A DNA stretch of 38,465 nucleotides from Xylanimicrobium pachnodae JCM 13526 = NBRC 107786 (GCA_001592145.1 BCWJ01000024.1:1-38465), one strand, 5' to 3'. Numbered from the stretch's first letter, positions 1 through 8,180 are shown. Translations and numbers: made by a program. Notes: generated from the letters alone by a model not told the origin.

Positions 1-131
1 AGGCGGCTCCGGTGCGTCCCAGCGTCCCTGTCGCTGCCCGTCCGATGCCTCCGGTGCACCCGACTCCTCGACCTCGCGGTGATTCCCCGAAGCCGGGCCA
101 GGCGTCCTCGAACTCTCCCCGGACGCACTAA
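1..131 (+). CDS. C-terminal tail of a partial gene, Pro-rich
   Basis: The frame starting at base 3 is open from the window edge to a TAA at 129-131. It encodes about 42 residues rich in Pro, Arg and Ser, of the kind often seen as a disordered C-terminal tail. The next gene starts 25 nt downstream on the same strand, which fits an operon. The body of the gene lies outside the window, so no function can be given. A competing Gly/Ser-rich frame ends earlier, near base 82, so the choice of frame is an inference from length and the position of the stop. Confidence 0.45.
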   Translation, partial: AAPVRPSVPVAARPMPPVHPTPRPRGDSPKPGQASSNSPRTH

Positions 132-156
132 GTCCAAGTACCCAAGGAGGTACGAC

Positions 157-735
157 TTGTCCATCGACGTCAATGGCGCCTTGCACGACGACACGGGCCG
201 GTACGCCACGAACCCGCACGCGGCTCCCGGGTACGACCTAACCCTGTCGGACGATGAGTACAACGCACGCGGGACGGCCGCGTTCCCGCCTACCCCGCGG
301 TCAGCAGAGCAACACATCGCGTTCTGGAACACGGTCGAGATCCCGGACCGCATCTGCGCGAAGGCGCGGGACACGTATGTGCCGTGGCAGGTTGAGCAGT
401 GCCGGTTGCGGGCCGACGCCGCTGCAATCAAGGTGGCCCGAAAGTACTTCGACAAGCGCTACGTCGACGGCAAGTCCGTCGACTCGATCATCCGCGAAGA
501 AGTCGAACGGGTTTACGACCAGGCAGAACGCGACGAGTTCCCCTCGATGGAGCGCGCCTTGACACGGGACGTGGTCCGCGGATGCCTGATGCACTACTAC
601 TCCAGCACACTGCCCCCCGCGGAGCAGGAGATCGTCAAGAACTACCAGATGGTGGTCGGGCCGTGGCAACTCACGACCGAGCACCTGACCCGGTGGTTCG
701 CCTTCCACGCCTGGTGCGATGAGGTCATCGGGTGA
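157..735 (+). CDS. GALHD-tagged protein, unknown function (192 aa)
   Basis: The TTG start at 157 is chosen because AAGGAGG lies at 144-150 with 6-nt spacing and because the protein then begins with the tag, aligned without gaps to the other copies. Residues 2-28 are the tag, ending in GYDL. The body (about 45-192) is predicted to be mostly helical, with many Arg, Glu and Trp residues and no motif I recognise. It is the only plus-strand tagged gene besides the one at 23772, and the only first gene of a unit without a CCGGACAAG element just upstream. It may instead be co-transcribed with the partial gene before it. An upstream ATG at 79 would put the tag internally and is less likely. Confidence 0.85.
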   Translation: MSIDVNGALHDDTGRYATNPHAAPGYDLTLSDDEYNARGTAAFPPTPRSAEQHIAFWNTVEIPDRICAKARDTYVPWQVEQCRLRADAAAIKVARKYFDKRYVDGKSVDSIIREEVERVYDQAERDEFPSMERALTRDVVRGCLMHYYSSTLPPAEQEIVKNYQMVVGPWQLTTEHLTRWFAFHAWCDEVIG

Positions 736-753
736 GGTGCCCGAGAACCGCCG

Positions 754-2100
754 TCAGTCACCGACGTGAACGACCACCTGCTTGATGAACGAGGGCACCC
801 GAGCCGCACAGCGGGTGCTGTCGCGCTCCCCCGGGGGTCGGACCAGGCACGCGATGACCGGAACCCGCAGCGGGACTCTCGGCCAACCGGACTCCCCATC
901 GGTGACCACGATGACAAGATCCACGTCCTGACGGGCGGCCGCCTCGATCCCGAGCGCCATGTCGGTTCCGCCACGCCCAGCAACTTCCTGCAGCGACGCC
1001 CGCCCGCGGAACTGACGTACGGCGGCCACCTGGGCGTCCACGTCCAGCACGATCAAGTCTTTGCCCTTGATGCGCAGCGCGGCAGCGACCGTGATGATCT
1101 CCGCTGACGTCCTCTCCAAGTCTGCGCGAGACATGGACCTGGACGTGTCCCGCACCAACGCGACCCGGACCTTTGGGTTGGCGCGCCCGGGCAGGATCAC
1201 CTTCCTCCCGTCCACGCCCAAGGTGATGTTGTGGCGGCGCCGGTCGCGGCGCAGGTAGTCGGGGACAAGGGTGCCCGCCACGGTGTGCACGTGACGGCGC
1301 ACGAACGACCCGACGATGCGCCGCCACGGGGTCTTTGTCGGGGTCAGGACCATCGTGGCCCGCTCGACCAGCCCGGCGGGAACGGAACCGCGAGCCTTGA
1401 CGTACGCCTGAATGTCGGCGGACGCGTTGATCGCGGCGATGCGCCGTTCGACGGCGTCCGCAGCGGGGGCCGCACCGCCCAGCGAGTCGTCCTCCGGCAG
1501 TTCGCACGGGGCGGGTGCGCCGCCCGCGCCGGACCCACACCCGGCGTACCCGGGTCCGTCCGCGCTGGAGCCCTCGCCAGACCCGTCACCGGCGTGGTCG
1601 CCCTCATCGGTGCCGCCCCCGCCTCCAGGCGGTGGTGGGGGCATCTTGGCCAGGAGCGCGTCGTAGTAGTACATCCACGTCCGCCAGTCCGGTTCCCCAA
1701 TCCCGCTGGGGGTGATGAACGTGCCGTTGCCGAGGAACGTGCACCCGGCTGCGATCAGGTCGTCGTTGATGGACGCATCGGTGGCGTAGTTTGCAAGGGT
1801 CCGACAGGTGGCGGGCACCTCGAACTCGTCAGCCATTGTGGCGTGCTCCCCGAACAGGTGGGACACCTCGTGCAGCAGCGCCTGCGAGCACTCGTCAACA
1901 CCCCACCCCATCGAGGTCAGTGCCGCGAAGTCGATGTAGAGGCGGAAGAACTTGTCGACCGCCAGCGTGCCCAGCCCGGGGGCGTCCAGCACCCGGACCG
2001 CGAACAGGTAGGACGCCATGTACGGCATGCGGGCCAGCGCGGCGACCCGCGACGCGGCGAACTCGGCGATCTGCTCGGCGGAGGGTGGGCGCGGGGTCAT
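754..2100 (-). CDS. HExxH metallopeptidase-like plus VWA domain protein (DUF2201-type)
   Basis: This 448-aa protein has two parts. The N-terminal part carries HEVSH at residues 77-81, typical of the putative metallopeptidase domain of DUF2201 proteins. The C-terminal part is a von Willebrand A fold with a complete MIDAS site: DTSRS at 318-322, the Thr of GRGGTD near 379, and TDGES at 400-404. A run of five Pro and five Gly (154-163) and an acidic Gly/Ser linker join them. In this family the VWA protein usually works with a MoxR AAA+ ATPase; one is encoded at 7056-8174. The ATG at 2100 is preferred to an upstream start because it sits 6 nt after a CACATG box with GGACCA 16 bp further upstream, as in four other genes here. 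No tag. Confidence 0.85.
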   Translation of the reverse strand: MTPRPPSAEQIAEFAASRVAALARMPYMASYLFAVRVLDAPGLGTLAVDKFFRLYIDFAALTSMGWGVDECSQALLHEVSHLFGEHATMADEFEVPATCRTLANYATDASINDDLIAAGCTFLGNGTFITPSGIGEPDWRTWMYYYDALLAKMPPPPPGGGGGTDEGDHAGDGSGEGSSADGPGYAGCGSGAGGAPAPCELPEDDSLGGAAPAADAVERRIAAINASADIQAYVKARGSVPAGLVERATMVLTPTKTPWRRIVGSFVRRHVHTVAGTLVPDYLRRDRRRHNITLGVDGRKVILPGRANPKVRVALVRDTSRSMSRADLERTSAEIITVAAALRIKGKDLIVLDVDAQVAAVRQFRGRASLQEVAGRGGTDMALGIEAAARQDVDLVIVVTDGESGWPRVPLRVPVIACLVRPPGERDSTRCAARVPSFIKQVVVHVGD

Positions 2101-2106
2101 GCCCGT

Positions 2107-2134
2107 CATGTGGGGCGGGGTGTACGCGTGGTCC
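2107..2134 (-). promoter_or_regulatory. Promoter-like GGACCA-N16-CACATG, leaderless
   Basis: Reading on the minus strand, GGACCA (2134-2129) is followed after 16 bp by CACATG (2112-2107). Six bases later comes the ATG of the VWA gene, so transcription would start at or near the start codon. Both boxes match the best form of this repeated motif. Confidence 0.7.
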
Positions 2135-2135
2135 G

Positions 2136-2144
2136 CCGGACAAG
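2136..2144 (+). promoter_or_regulatory. CCGGACAAG element, copy 1
   Basis: Exact 9-mer on the plus strand, 42 nt before the NrdH-like gene. It lies beside the divergent promoter of the VWA gene, so both signal classes share one intergenic gap. Confidence 0.6.
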
Positions 2145-2186
2145 TGTCTGACACGTTCCTGTTCGCCTCGACCCGGAAGGCCTTCC

Positions 2187-2486
2187 ATGCCGACTCTGAC
2201 CGTGTACACGTCCCCGAACAGCCGGGACAGCGCCGCGACCCGGCGCCTGCTGGACCAGTTGCCGACCAAGTTCCCCGGCCGGTTCGCGGGCCTGACCTAC
2301 CAGCCGGTGAGCATGACCGCTGACCCGGACGCGCCCGCCGTGCTCACCGCCCTGGGGTATCAGGGCACAGCAGTGGTAGTTGTCGTCCGGGACGGGGACC
2401 AGGTGGTGTCGTCATGGTCGGGATACCGGCCCGACCTGCTGCGCCGGGCCGCCGCCGCGGTGTGCGAAGGCCGTCTCGGCGCCTGA
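2187..2486 (+). CDS. NrdH-like glutaredoxin fold, redox cysteines replaced by Ser
   Basis: The 99-aa protein matches the NrdH pattern along its length: an N-terminal VYT strand, an ATRRLL helix start at 17-22, an acidic DPDAP turn and the NrdH hallmark WSGYRPD at 77-83. NrdH normally carries a CxxC active site and passes electrons to class Ib ribonucleotide reductase. Here both cysteine positions are serine (Ser12 and Ser15), and the usual cis-proline before the third strand is also missing (Thr61-Ala62). The only Cys, near residue 93, is far from the site. It should not work as a dithiol reductant and may have become a binding protein. ATG at 2187 is the only start that gives the complete fold. 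It ends 4 nt before the convergent stop at 2491. Confidence 0.72.
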   Translation: MPTLTVYTSPNSRDSAATRRLLDQLPTKFPGRFAGLTYQPVSMTADPDAPAVLTALGYQGTAVVVVVRDGDQVVSSWSGYRPDLLRRAAAAVCEGRLGA

Positions 2487-2490
2487 CCTG

Positions 2491-3183
2491 TCAGTCCTCG
2501 TCCTCTTCGGCGTCGCGCACCCCGAGGTCGAACGCGCACGCGGAGCAGTACGCGTGCCCGCCCCGGTCGATCACGTCGATGTCCGGGGCGCCGCACCGTT
2601 CGCACCCCTCGTCTTGCGGGCCCGCGCAGTCGGCGCACAGGTCACCGACGAAGTCCTCGTCGCGCACCTCGTCCCCGCACTGCGCGCACCGCACGTCCAG
2701 GCATGGGATGAACTCGATGTCCTCGTTTGCGGGGACGGTGAGGTTCATCTGGTCGGTGAAGATGCGGGCGGTGCCGTCGGACCACTCCGAGACGCCGTCG
2801 ACGACGGCGTGCTCGTACTGAGCCGCCATCAGGTCGACGTCGTAATGCTCGTCGCGGGCCCCGTACCGGGTCAGCAGGCGTTCCAGGTCGACCCAGTCGC
2901 CGGGGACCAGGTCGGCGGGCTTGCCTCGCATCAGCAGGCGGGCGTCGTCGTACATCTTCGAGCGCTCCGCGAACGAGACCGCGTTCGCTTCCGCCCACGC
3001 CTCGATCGTGTCCCGCAAGGGCATGTCCCGGGCGGCGGGGGAGAAGTCGCCCGCGGCGATGCGTTCCTCGACGAACGGGTTCACTGCTGGGGTGCTCAGG
3101 TCGTACCCGGCGGCGGGCTGGCCCTGTGTGGCGTATTGGCCGTGCGCGTCGTGCAGCGCGCCGTGCGTGTCGATGGTGGGCAT
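2491..3183 (-). CDS. GALHD-tagged protein with two zinc ribbons (230 aa)
   Basis: Residues 3-29 are the tag. The middle (35-150) is mixed helix without a recognised motif. The C-terminus has four CxxC knuckles: CAQC 166-169, CADC 183-186, CERC 194-197 and CSAC 213-216. These should form two zinc ribbons, followed by an acidic tail. Zinc ribbons of this kind bind nucleic acid or protein, and which applies cannot be told. ATG at 3183 has GGAG just upstream and puts the tag at the N-terminus. It is the last of three tagged genes (6975 to 2491), each with its own CCGGACAAG element, so it may be expressed separately as well as by read-through. Confidence 0.88.
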   Translation of the reverse strand: MPTIDTHGALHDAHGQYATQGQPAAGYDLSTPAVNPFVEERIAAGDFSPAARDMPLRDTIEAWAEANAVSFAERSKMYDDARLLMRGKPADLVPGDWVDLERLLTRYGARDEHYDVDLMAAQYEHAVVDGVSEWSDGTARIFTDQMNLTVPANEDIEFIPCLDVRCAQCGDEVRDEDFVGDLCADCAGPQDEGCERCGAPDIDVIDRGGHAYCSACAFDLGVRDAEEDED

Positions 3184-3190
3184 GAGGTCT

Positions 3191-3230
3191 CCGGACAGTT
3201 GATGCGGGCTGACGGAGGGTTCTTGTCCGG
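3191..3230 (-). other. Inverted repeat pairing the CCGGACAAG element with the RBS region
   Basis: In the mRNA of the 3183 gene, CCGGACA (3230-3224) can pair with TGTCCGG (3197-3191). The second arm runs into the GGAG ribosome-binding site. The hairpin could restrict translation, but only some other leaders show anything similar. Confidence 0.35.
3222..3230 (-). promoter_or_regulatory. CCGGACAAG element, copy 2
   Basis: Exact copy, 4 nt after the stop codon of the upstream tagged gene and 38 nt before the start at 3183. Confidence 0.6.
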
Positions 3231-3234
3231 GTGG

Positions 3235-5109
3235 TTATCGGGTGTGGTGGCGGTGTTCGGTGCGCGGCCCGATCCCGGCCAGCGCGCCGAGCACGAACGC
3301 GCGGTGTTCCAGGTCGGGGGCCCGGCCTGCCACCCCGACCAGGCCGCCGTACTCCCCGGCGAAGATGGACTCCATGCCCACCGAGAGCACTTCGCGGTGC
3401 CCGGACGTGTATTCCTTGCCGACGTACTTCGAGACGAACCCGCCGTCGCGAGCGACTTCGGCGCGGGACCGGCCCGCGTACAAGGGCCGCAGCGGGGCGA
3501 GTCCGTCCTCGGTGGTGGCGCGGCGTCGCACGAACTCGGCTTCGACCGCCATGATGCCCGGCACGGTGGACTCGAACCGGTGGGACGACTCGTGCACGCA
3601 GGTTGCGAAGGTGCCGGACAGTCCGGCAGCGTGGGCCGCACCATCGTTCGTGGTGATCTCTGGGGCGGCTTCGGTCTCCACCGTCTGCATCCGGTACTTC
3701 GGGCGCCGCCAGTACGTGTGCCCGCGCTCCTTGTCCTCGAACTGCTCCCAGCCGCGCCCGCGCGGCGGTACCCCGTCGGGCAGGTCCTGAGTGGCCCAGT
3801 AGTCGGCGACCTCGTACTCCTTGCGCCGCCACATCGGTTCGGTCGCCGGACGGTAGCGCTTGGCACGTTCCGGGTCGTTCTCGCCGATCCACTCCCAGTC
3901 GGCGTATACCGTCTTGGTGTCCGCCCCGATCGCCAGGCCGTGCACCTCGGCGGTGGTCTGCCCGGTCCAGATGCCCGACTCCTGGACCCGCTGCTTGGTT
4001 TTGTGGGTGCGATGGTCGGTGTAGTGGGCGCGGGTCTTGGACAGTTTCGCGACCGGCGCCCCGGTGATGGCGGTGCGCTGGTTGGACGCGGCGACCCAGT
4101 CGGCGGGGAACACGCGCATCGCCTCCCCGAACGCGGCGACAGCGGTCTTGTGGGACCGGGCATGCAACTCGATCGCGCCACCCAGGTCGCGCACCTCACC
4201 GACCGCGCGGGTGTACCCGTCGGCCAGCGCCCGCAGGTCCTTCAGGGTTTGCGTATCTCGGCCCGCCTCGACCCGCCACACCTCGGTGTGCGCCTCGGAG
4301 ACCGCCTCTCGCAGTGGGCGTTCCCGTTCCGACTGCGCCCGCATGGTGCGGGCGTCCTCCTCGCGCGCGGCCCGCACGGCAGGGTCGTTGGTGACCTGCT
4401 CGCGGGCGGCGTCCAGACGGTCTTGGGCAGCGGCAAACGCCTGCCAGGCCGGGTCGGTGCGGTCGGACGCCTGCCGGGCCCGGTCCTGCAACCGGTCCAC
4501 CTCCTCGGACCGCTCGTACACCCCGTACCGGTGCCGGGCGTTCTCGCGGGCCTGCTGCCAGGCGGCGTTTGCGGACAGGTGCTCCGCGGTGTGCGCGTCT
4601 GAGGCCAGCAGGGCATCCAGGTCTGCCTGGGCGGCTTCGTAAGCCTCCTTCGCCGCCTGTTGGCGGGCCAGCCAGCCGTCGCGCACCTGTGATGCGGTGA
4701 TCCCAGCATGCGTCTCCGCGCGGGCCGCGACCGACTCGCCCAGGTGCACGACCGCCTGGTCCAGGGACCCGAACCTGTCGTTCAGCAGGCGGTCGGCTGC
4801 GTCCTGCGCGTCAGCGGCGGCGTCGCGGGTGCGTGCCGCCGCGGCCCGCCGTTCCAGCCACGCCGCGTGCTCGGGGGTGTCGCGTGGTGGGGCGGACGAC
4901 GCGCTCAAAGCGGCGGGCACGCCCCGGACCGGGGTGAGCGCGGTCGCGATGACCTCCCCCAACTGCCGGTCGTACTCGGGGTCTCCGAACGACGGCACCA
5001 CCACGACCGCGTTGTAGGGCCCGGCCAGGTCGTACCCGGCGGCGGCGTGCCCTTGGGTGGCGTACTGTCCGAGCCCGTCGTGCAGAGCACCATGCGCGTC
5101 GATCTTCAT
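3235..5109 (-). CDS. GALHD-tagged HExxH metallopeptidase-like protein, paralogue 1 (624 aa)
   Basis: Tag at residues 2-28. A long charged, Ala-rich region (about 60-330) is probably coiled coil. The C-terminal domain has HESSH at about 506-510 and, some 60 residues on, GHREVLSVGMES, whose Glu could be the third zinc ligand of a gluzincin-type site. HExxH domains with a downstream Glu occur in peptidases and in phage head-associated proteins; the substrate is unknown. It is clearly paralogous to the next gene (5137-6975), sharing SLDQAVVHLG, FGEAM.VFP.DW.AASN and the HExxH block, and likely arose by tandem duplication. ATG at 5109 is preferred because it starts directly at the tag. A GTG at 5118 would add MPG in frame. 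Confidence 0.87.
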   Translation of the reverse strand: MKIDAHGALHDGLGQYATQGHAAAGYDLAGPYNAVVVVPSFGDPEYDRQLGEVIATALTPVRGVPAALSASSAPPRDTPEHAAWLERRAAAARTRDAAADAQDAADRLLNDRFGSLDQAVVHLGESVAARAETHAGITASQVRDGWLARQQAAKEAYEAAQADLDALLASDAHTAEHLSANAAWQQARENARHRYGVYERSEEVDRLQDRARQASDRTDPAWQAFAAAQDRLDAAREQVTNDPAVRAAREEDARTMRAQSERERPLREAVSEAHTEVWRVEAGRDTQTLKDLRALADGYTRAVGEVRDLGGAIELHARSHKTAVAAFGEAMRVFPADWVAASNQRTAITGAPVAKLSKTRAHYTDHRTHKTKQRVQESGIWTGQTTAEVHGLAIGADTKTVYADWEWIGENDPERAKRYRPATEPMWRRKEYEVADYWATQDLPDGVPPRGRGWEQFEDKERGHTYWRRPKYRMQTVETEAAPEITTNDGAAHAAGLSGTFATCVHESSHRFESTVPGIMAVEAEFVRRRATTEDGLAPLRPLYAGRSRAEVARDGGFVSKYVGKEYTSGHREVLSVGMESIFAGEYGGLVGVAGRAPDLEHRAFVLGALAGIGPRTEHRHHTR

Positions 5110-5117
5110 GCCTGGCA

Positions 5118-5126
5118 CTTGTCCGG
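5118..5126 (-). promoter_or_regulatory. CCGGACAAG element, copy 3
   Basis: Exact copy, only 8 nt before the ATG at 5109. The bases after it (TGCCAGGC then ATG) match those after the CACATG boxes at 8181 and 9265, so here the element sits where a -10 box of a leaderless promoter would be. Confidence 0.62.
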
Positions 5127-5136
5127 GGCGGGCGGG

Positions 5137-6975
5137 TCAGGGCCGGGTGTCGCGCCGGTTCGCGGTTCGTTTTCCGAGCCCGGCCAGCGCGCCCAGCACG
5201 AACGCACGGTGCTCCAGGTCGACGCGATGGTTGGTGATCCCGATCAGCCCGCCGAAGTTCCCCCCGAACAGCGACTCCATGCCCATGCTGAGCACCTCCC
5301 GGTGCCCGGAGGCGTACTCCTTGCCGACGTACGGGTCGACGAACCCGCCCCGACGGGCCGCCTCGTCGGAACCATCCGCGTACAGAGGTTGCAGCGGGTT
5401 GACCACCCCGCCAGGACGGGTGGCGCGGCGGGTGACGAACTGCTGCTCAACCTTGGTGATACCGGGCACGGTCGACTCGAACCGGTGCGAGGCCTCATGC
5501 ACACACACCGCGTACGTTTCCGAGACGCCTTCCACCTGGGCGTCCTGACGGTTGGTGACGATCTGCGGGGAGTGCACGACCTGCACCCGGTCAGTCATGT
5601 ACGCCGCCCGCCGCCACACGGTTGACCCGTCGGGGGTCTGGTACTGCCGCCAGCCCTGGCCGTGCGGGCGCGCCCCGTCGGGGGTCGGGTCGGCCACCTC
5701 GTACCGGCGGAACCTCCACGTCGGGCGCGGCGTACCGGAGCCTGTGTCCTCGTGCGCAATCCATTCGTACTCGCCGCCCACGGTGGACAGGTTGCGTCCG
5801 GGCACCAGGTTCGGGTCCCAGTCGGTGCCCGCCCGCGTCTCGATGTTCGCCACCCGGGTGCGGTGCACGGTGGGGGTCCCGTCGGTGTAGTGCGCACGCG
5901 TCTTCTTGATGTGGACCTGCGGGGCGGTGGAGCGCACGTGCACGGGGCCGTCCGGGGTCTGACGCACCCATTCGCTGTCCGAGCGGCGGTTGGATGCCGC
6001 AATCCAGTCGGTCGGGAACACGGCCATCGCCTCCCCGAACGCGTGAACCGCTGCGCGCTGGGATGCGGGGTGCAACTCGATGGTGCCGCCCAGGTCGCGT
6101 ACCTCTTTGAGCGCCGCGGTGTACCCGAACGCCAGCCGGGCCAGGTCTGCCTGGGTGGTCGGGTCGGTCCCGGCGGCTACCGCCTCGGATGTGGACAGGG
6201 CGGCGAGATACGCGTCTTGGTAGTCCTGGTGCCTGGCCCGCTGTCGTTGTTTCGCAGCGGCCAGTTCACGCCAGGCGGAGCGCACGTCCGGGTCCGAATC
6301 GGCGCGGCGGTGAGCCGCCCGCAACGCGGCGTTGACCTCGGCAAGATGTGCGGCCAGGTCGGCCCGGTGCTCGCCGTCCTGCGCCACCTGCCGCTCCAGG
6401 TCGGAGGCCTGCCTGGTCAGGGCATCGACCCGGTACGTTGCGGCGGCGCGGCGGCGCGCCAGTTGGTCAGCCATCTCGTAGGGGGCGACGAACCAGGCGA
6501 ACTCGGGTGAGTGCAGGAAGTCCTGCAGGTCCTGCTGGGCCCTCTGCTTGTCCGCGTCGGCCAGTGCGGTCCGATCCTTCCAGTCGGCTCGAACCTCGTC
6601 CGCCGTGATCTCCGCGATCTTCTCCGCGCGGTACGCCACCGACCGGCCCAGGTGCACCACCGCCTGGTCCAGCGACCCGAACATGGCCGTCAGACGCTCC
6701 TCGGCCTCGCGTCGGGCGTTCTCGGCGGCGGTCAGTCGCTGCCGGTAGTCGTCCACCTCAGCGGCTGTAGGGGAGGGTCCGGGAGTGCCGCGCAGCGTCT
6801 CAGCGGACGGGGTGAGCGCCAGCCCGATGAGGTCCCCCAACTGTCGGTCGTACTCGGCGTCACCGAACTGCGGGGTCCCGCCTGACCCGGTGAGGTCGTA
6901 ACCCGGCTCCGTGCCAGCCGTGAGCGTGTACCGGCCCAGGTCGTCATGCAGGGCGCCGGTGCGGTCAACGATCAA
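5137..6975 (-). CDS. GALHD-tagged HExxH metallopeptidase-like protein, paralogue 2 (612 aa)
   Basis: The TTG start at 6975 follows GGGAGGAG with good spacing and begins the tag; no other start does both. A predicted coiled coil occupies about 70-260. The C-terminal domain carries HEASH at about 493-497 and GHREVLSMGMES about 60 residues later. Sequence resemblance to the 3235-5109 protein extends from the tag to the C-terminus and is strongest in the last 150 residues. The two catalytic-type motifs are both intact, so this is not a decayed copy. Two active copies in tandem suggest two substrates or a heteromeric assembly. A role in processing other tagged proteins is possible but not shown. 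Confidence 0.87.
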   Translation of the reverse strand: MIVDRTGALHDDLGRYTLTAGTEPGYDLTGSGGTPQFGDAEYDRQLGDLIGLALTPSAETLRGTPGPSPTAAEVDDYRQRLTAAENARREAEERLTAMFGSLDQAVVHLGRSVAYRAEKIAEITADEVRADWKDRTALADADKQRAQQDLQDFLHSPEFAWFVAPYEMADQLARRRAAATYRVDALTRQASDLERQVAQDGEHRADLAAHLAEVNAALRAAHRRADSDPDVRSAWRELAAAKQRQRARHQDYQDAYLAALSTSEAVAAGTDPTTQADLARLAFGYTAALKEVRDLGGTIELHPASQRAAVHAFGEAMAVFPTDWIAASNRRSDSEWVRQTPDGPVHVRSTAPQVHIKKTRAHYTDGTPTVHRTRVANIETRAGTDWDPNLVPGRNLSTVGGEYEWIAHEDTGSGTPRPTWRFRRYEVADPTPDGARPHGQGWRQYQTPDGSTVWRRAAYMTDRVQVVHSPQIVTNRQDAQVEGVSETYAVCVHEASHRFESTVPGITKVEQQFVTRRATRPGGVVNPLQPLYADGSDEAARRGGFVDPYVGKEYASGHREVLSMGMESLFGGNFGGLIGITNHRVDLEHRAFVLGALAGLGKRTANRRDTRP

Positions 6976-7021
6976 CGTCGTCTCCTCCCGTCGGGTCGAC
7001 GCAGCACCTCACCGGGGTGCA

Positions 7022-7053
7022 CCGCGCCGGTGACGAACACTTGTCCGGCGCGG
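7022..7053 (-). other. Inverted repeat around CCGGACAAG copy 4
   Basis: CCGCGCCGG (7022-7030) and CCGGCGCGG (7045-7053) form perfect 9-bp arms around a 14-nt loop between the MoxR stop and the 6975 gene. The element lies partly in one arm. It could be a terminator without a U-run, or an RNA or protein binding site. Confidence 0.35.
7040..7048 (-). promoter_or_regulatory. CCGGACAAG element, copy 4
   Basis: Exact copy between the MoxR gene stop (7056) and the TTG-started tagged gene, 64 nt before the start. Confidence 0.6.
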
Positions 7054-7055
7054 GT

Positions 7056-8174
7056 TCACACGGCCAGGGCCAGGCCCGCGGTCTGCATCCGGGAGATGAG
7101 GTCACCGAACGCTTCGCTGGTGCCGCGCGGCATGCGCGTCCCGGGTGGCATCTGCGCGAGCAACCGCTTCGCGCCCGGGGTGGCCACATCCGGCTTGCCG
7201 TCCTGCGCGCACGCGATCATCACCTGCATGCCCTGCTTCCACGCTTCCGTGTCACCGTTCTGAGCCAGGGTGCGCACCGCGGAGACGATCGCGAACAGGC
7301 GGTCGGGACGCTCGGAACGCCACTTGACGATCGACGGGTCGGCCATCACGTCCCGGGCGTCAGGCAGGTCGGCGTTGCGTGCCCAAGCCAGGTACTCGCT
7401 GGCCGCGGCCTCTCCCACGCACCCCTTCAAGAGGAGCAGTCGGGCGGCGTCGTCCCGCGCCTTGAGGTGCGCGATGGCGTGGGCGGCGTTCGTCCACGAC
7501 CGCGGGGTCGGGAAACCCTTGGACTGCCGAACCAGGTCGGATGGGATACGGGAGCGCTGCGCGGCGTGAGCCTTCAAGAACCCGACGATCGATGTCATGG
7601 TGCGCAGGTAGTTGTCGGCGACCTCGCTCAGGCGGCACAGCACGCGGGCCATGTCCGGGGCGGTGGTGTGACGGAAATCGTCCAAGGCGGCTTCCGCCCA
7701 CTCCTCGAAGTCGAAGTGCCACGCGATGTGGCAGAACCGGTTCGCGACCGGGGCGGGCAGGTCAGCGCCGTCCACGGCCACATCAACCGGGTTGGAGATC
7801 GCGACGATCGAAACCGTGCCGGGCAGGTCCGCTTCCCCGACGACCCGTTCTTGGACGATCCGCATGCTGATCCCGAACGTCTCCGAGGTGGACGCCAGTT
7901 CGTCGATGACGAGCAGGCCAGCGTCGGCGGTTTGCAGGCGACGCACCCACTGCGGCGGGGAGTAGACGACCTCCCCGTCGCGTTCGACGGGCATCCCCAT
8001 GAAGTCGCCCTTGTCACGGGACGCGCCGGTGACGACCTCCACGTGACGGTCCCACTGCTCGCCCCACGCCGTGAACGACGCGGTCTTGGTTTCGCCGGGC
8101 ATGCCCTCGATGAGGACCGGGACGTTGGCGCGGACGCAGGCGGCGATGGCGCGCTGGCTCGGGTGGGTGCTCAT
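7056..8174 (-). CDS. MoxR-type AAA+ ATPase (372 aa)
   Basis: A Walker A loop, GMPGETKT, lies at residues 24-31 and a Walker B, LLVIDE, at 87-92. A conserved SNP turn near 128-130 is in the sensor 1 position, and a helical C-terminal half follows. This is the MoxR layout: a hexameric ATPase that remodels or inserts cofactors into partners, usually with a VWA protein. The likely partner is the DUF2201-VWA protein at 754-2100, but three tagged genes lie between them, which is unusual. The start at 8174 is 6 nt after a CACATG box with a perfect GGACCA 16 bp upstream. An in-frame ATG inside that box (8183) would add MPG and is judged part of the promoter. No tag. Confidence 0.85.
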   Translation of the reverse strand: MSTHPSQRAIAACVRANVPVLIEGMPGETKTASFTAWGEQWDRHVEVVTGASRDKGDFMGMPVERDGEVVYSPPQWVRRLQTADAGLLVIDELASTSETFGISMRIVQERVVGEADLPGTVSIVAISNPVDVAVDGADLPAPVANRFCHIAWHFDFEEWAEAALDDFRHTTAPDMARVLCRLSEVADNYLRTMTSIVGFLKAHAAQRSRIPSDLVRQSKGFPTPRSWTNAAHAIAHLKARDDAARLLLLKGCVGEAAASEYLAWARNADLPDARDVMADPSIVKWRSERPDRLFAIVSAVRTLAQNGDTEAWKQGMQVMIACAQDGKPDVATPGAKRLLAQMPPGTRMPRGTSEAFGDLISRMQTAGLALAV

Positions 8175-8180
8175 GCCTGG

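Noticed and set aside
1609-1650. Palindrome-like GC run coding for five Pro and five Gly in the VWA protein
   Set aside because: The hairpin follows from Pro and Gly codons (CCN and GGN) in a linker; no sign of a separate function.
2380-4602. Long plus-strand open frame of 740 codons
   Set aside because: It is antisense to the tagged genes at 2491-5109, has no domain and reflects GC-rich codon use on the opposite strand. Similar long antisense frames across the window were rejected for the same reason.
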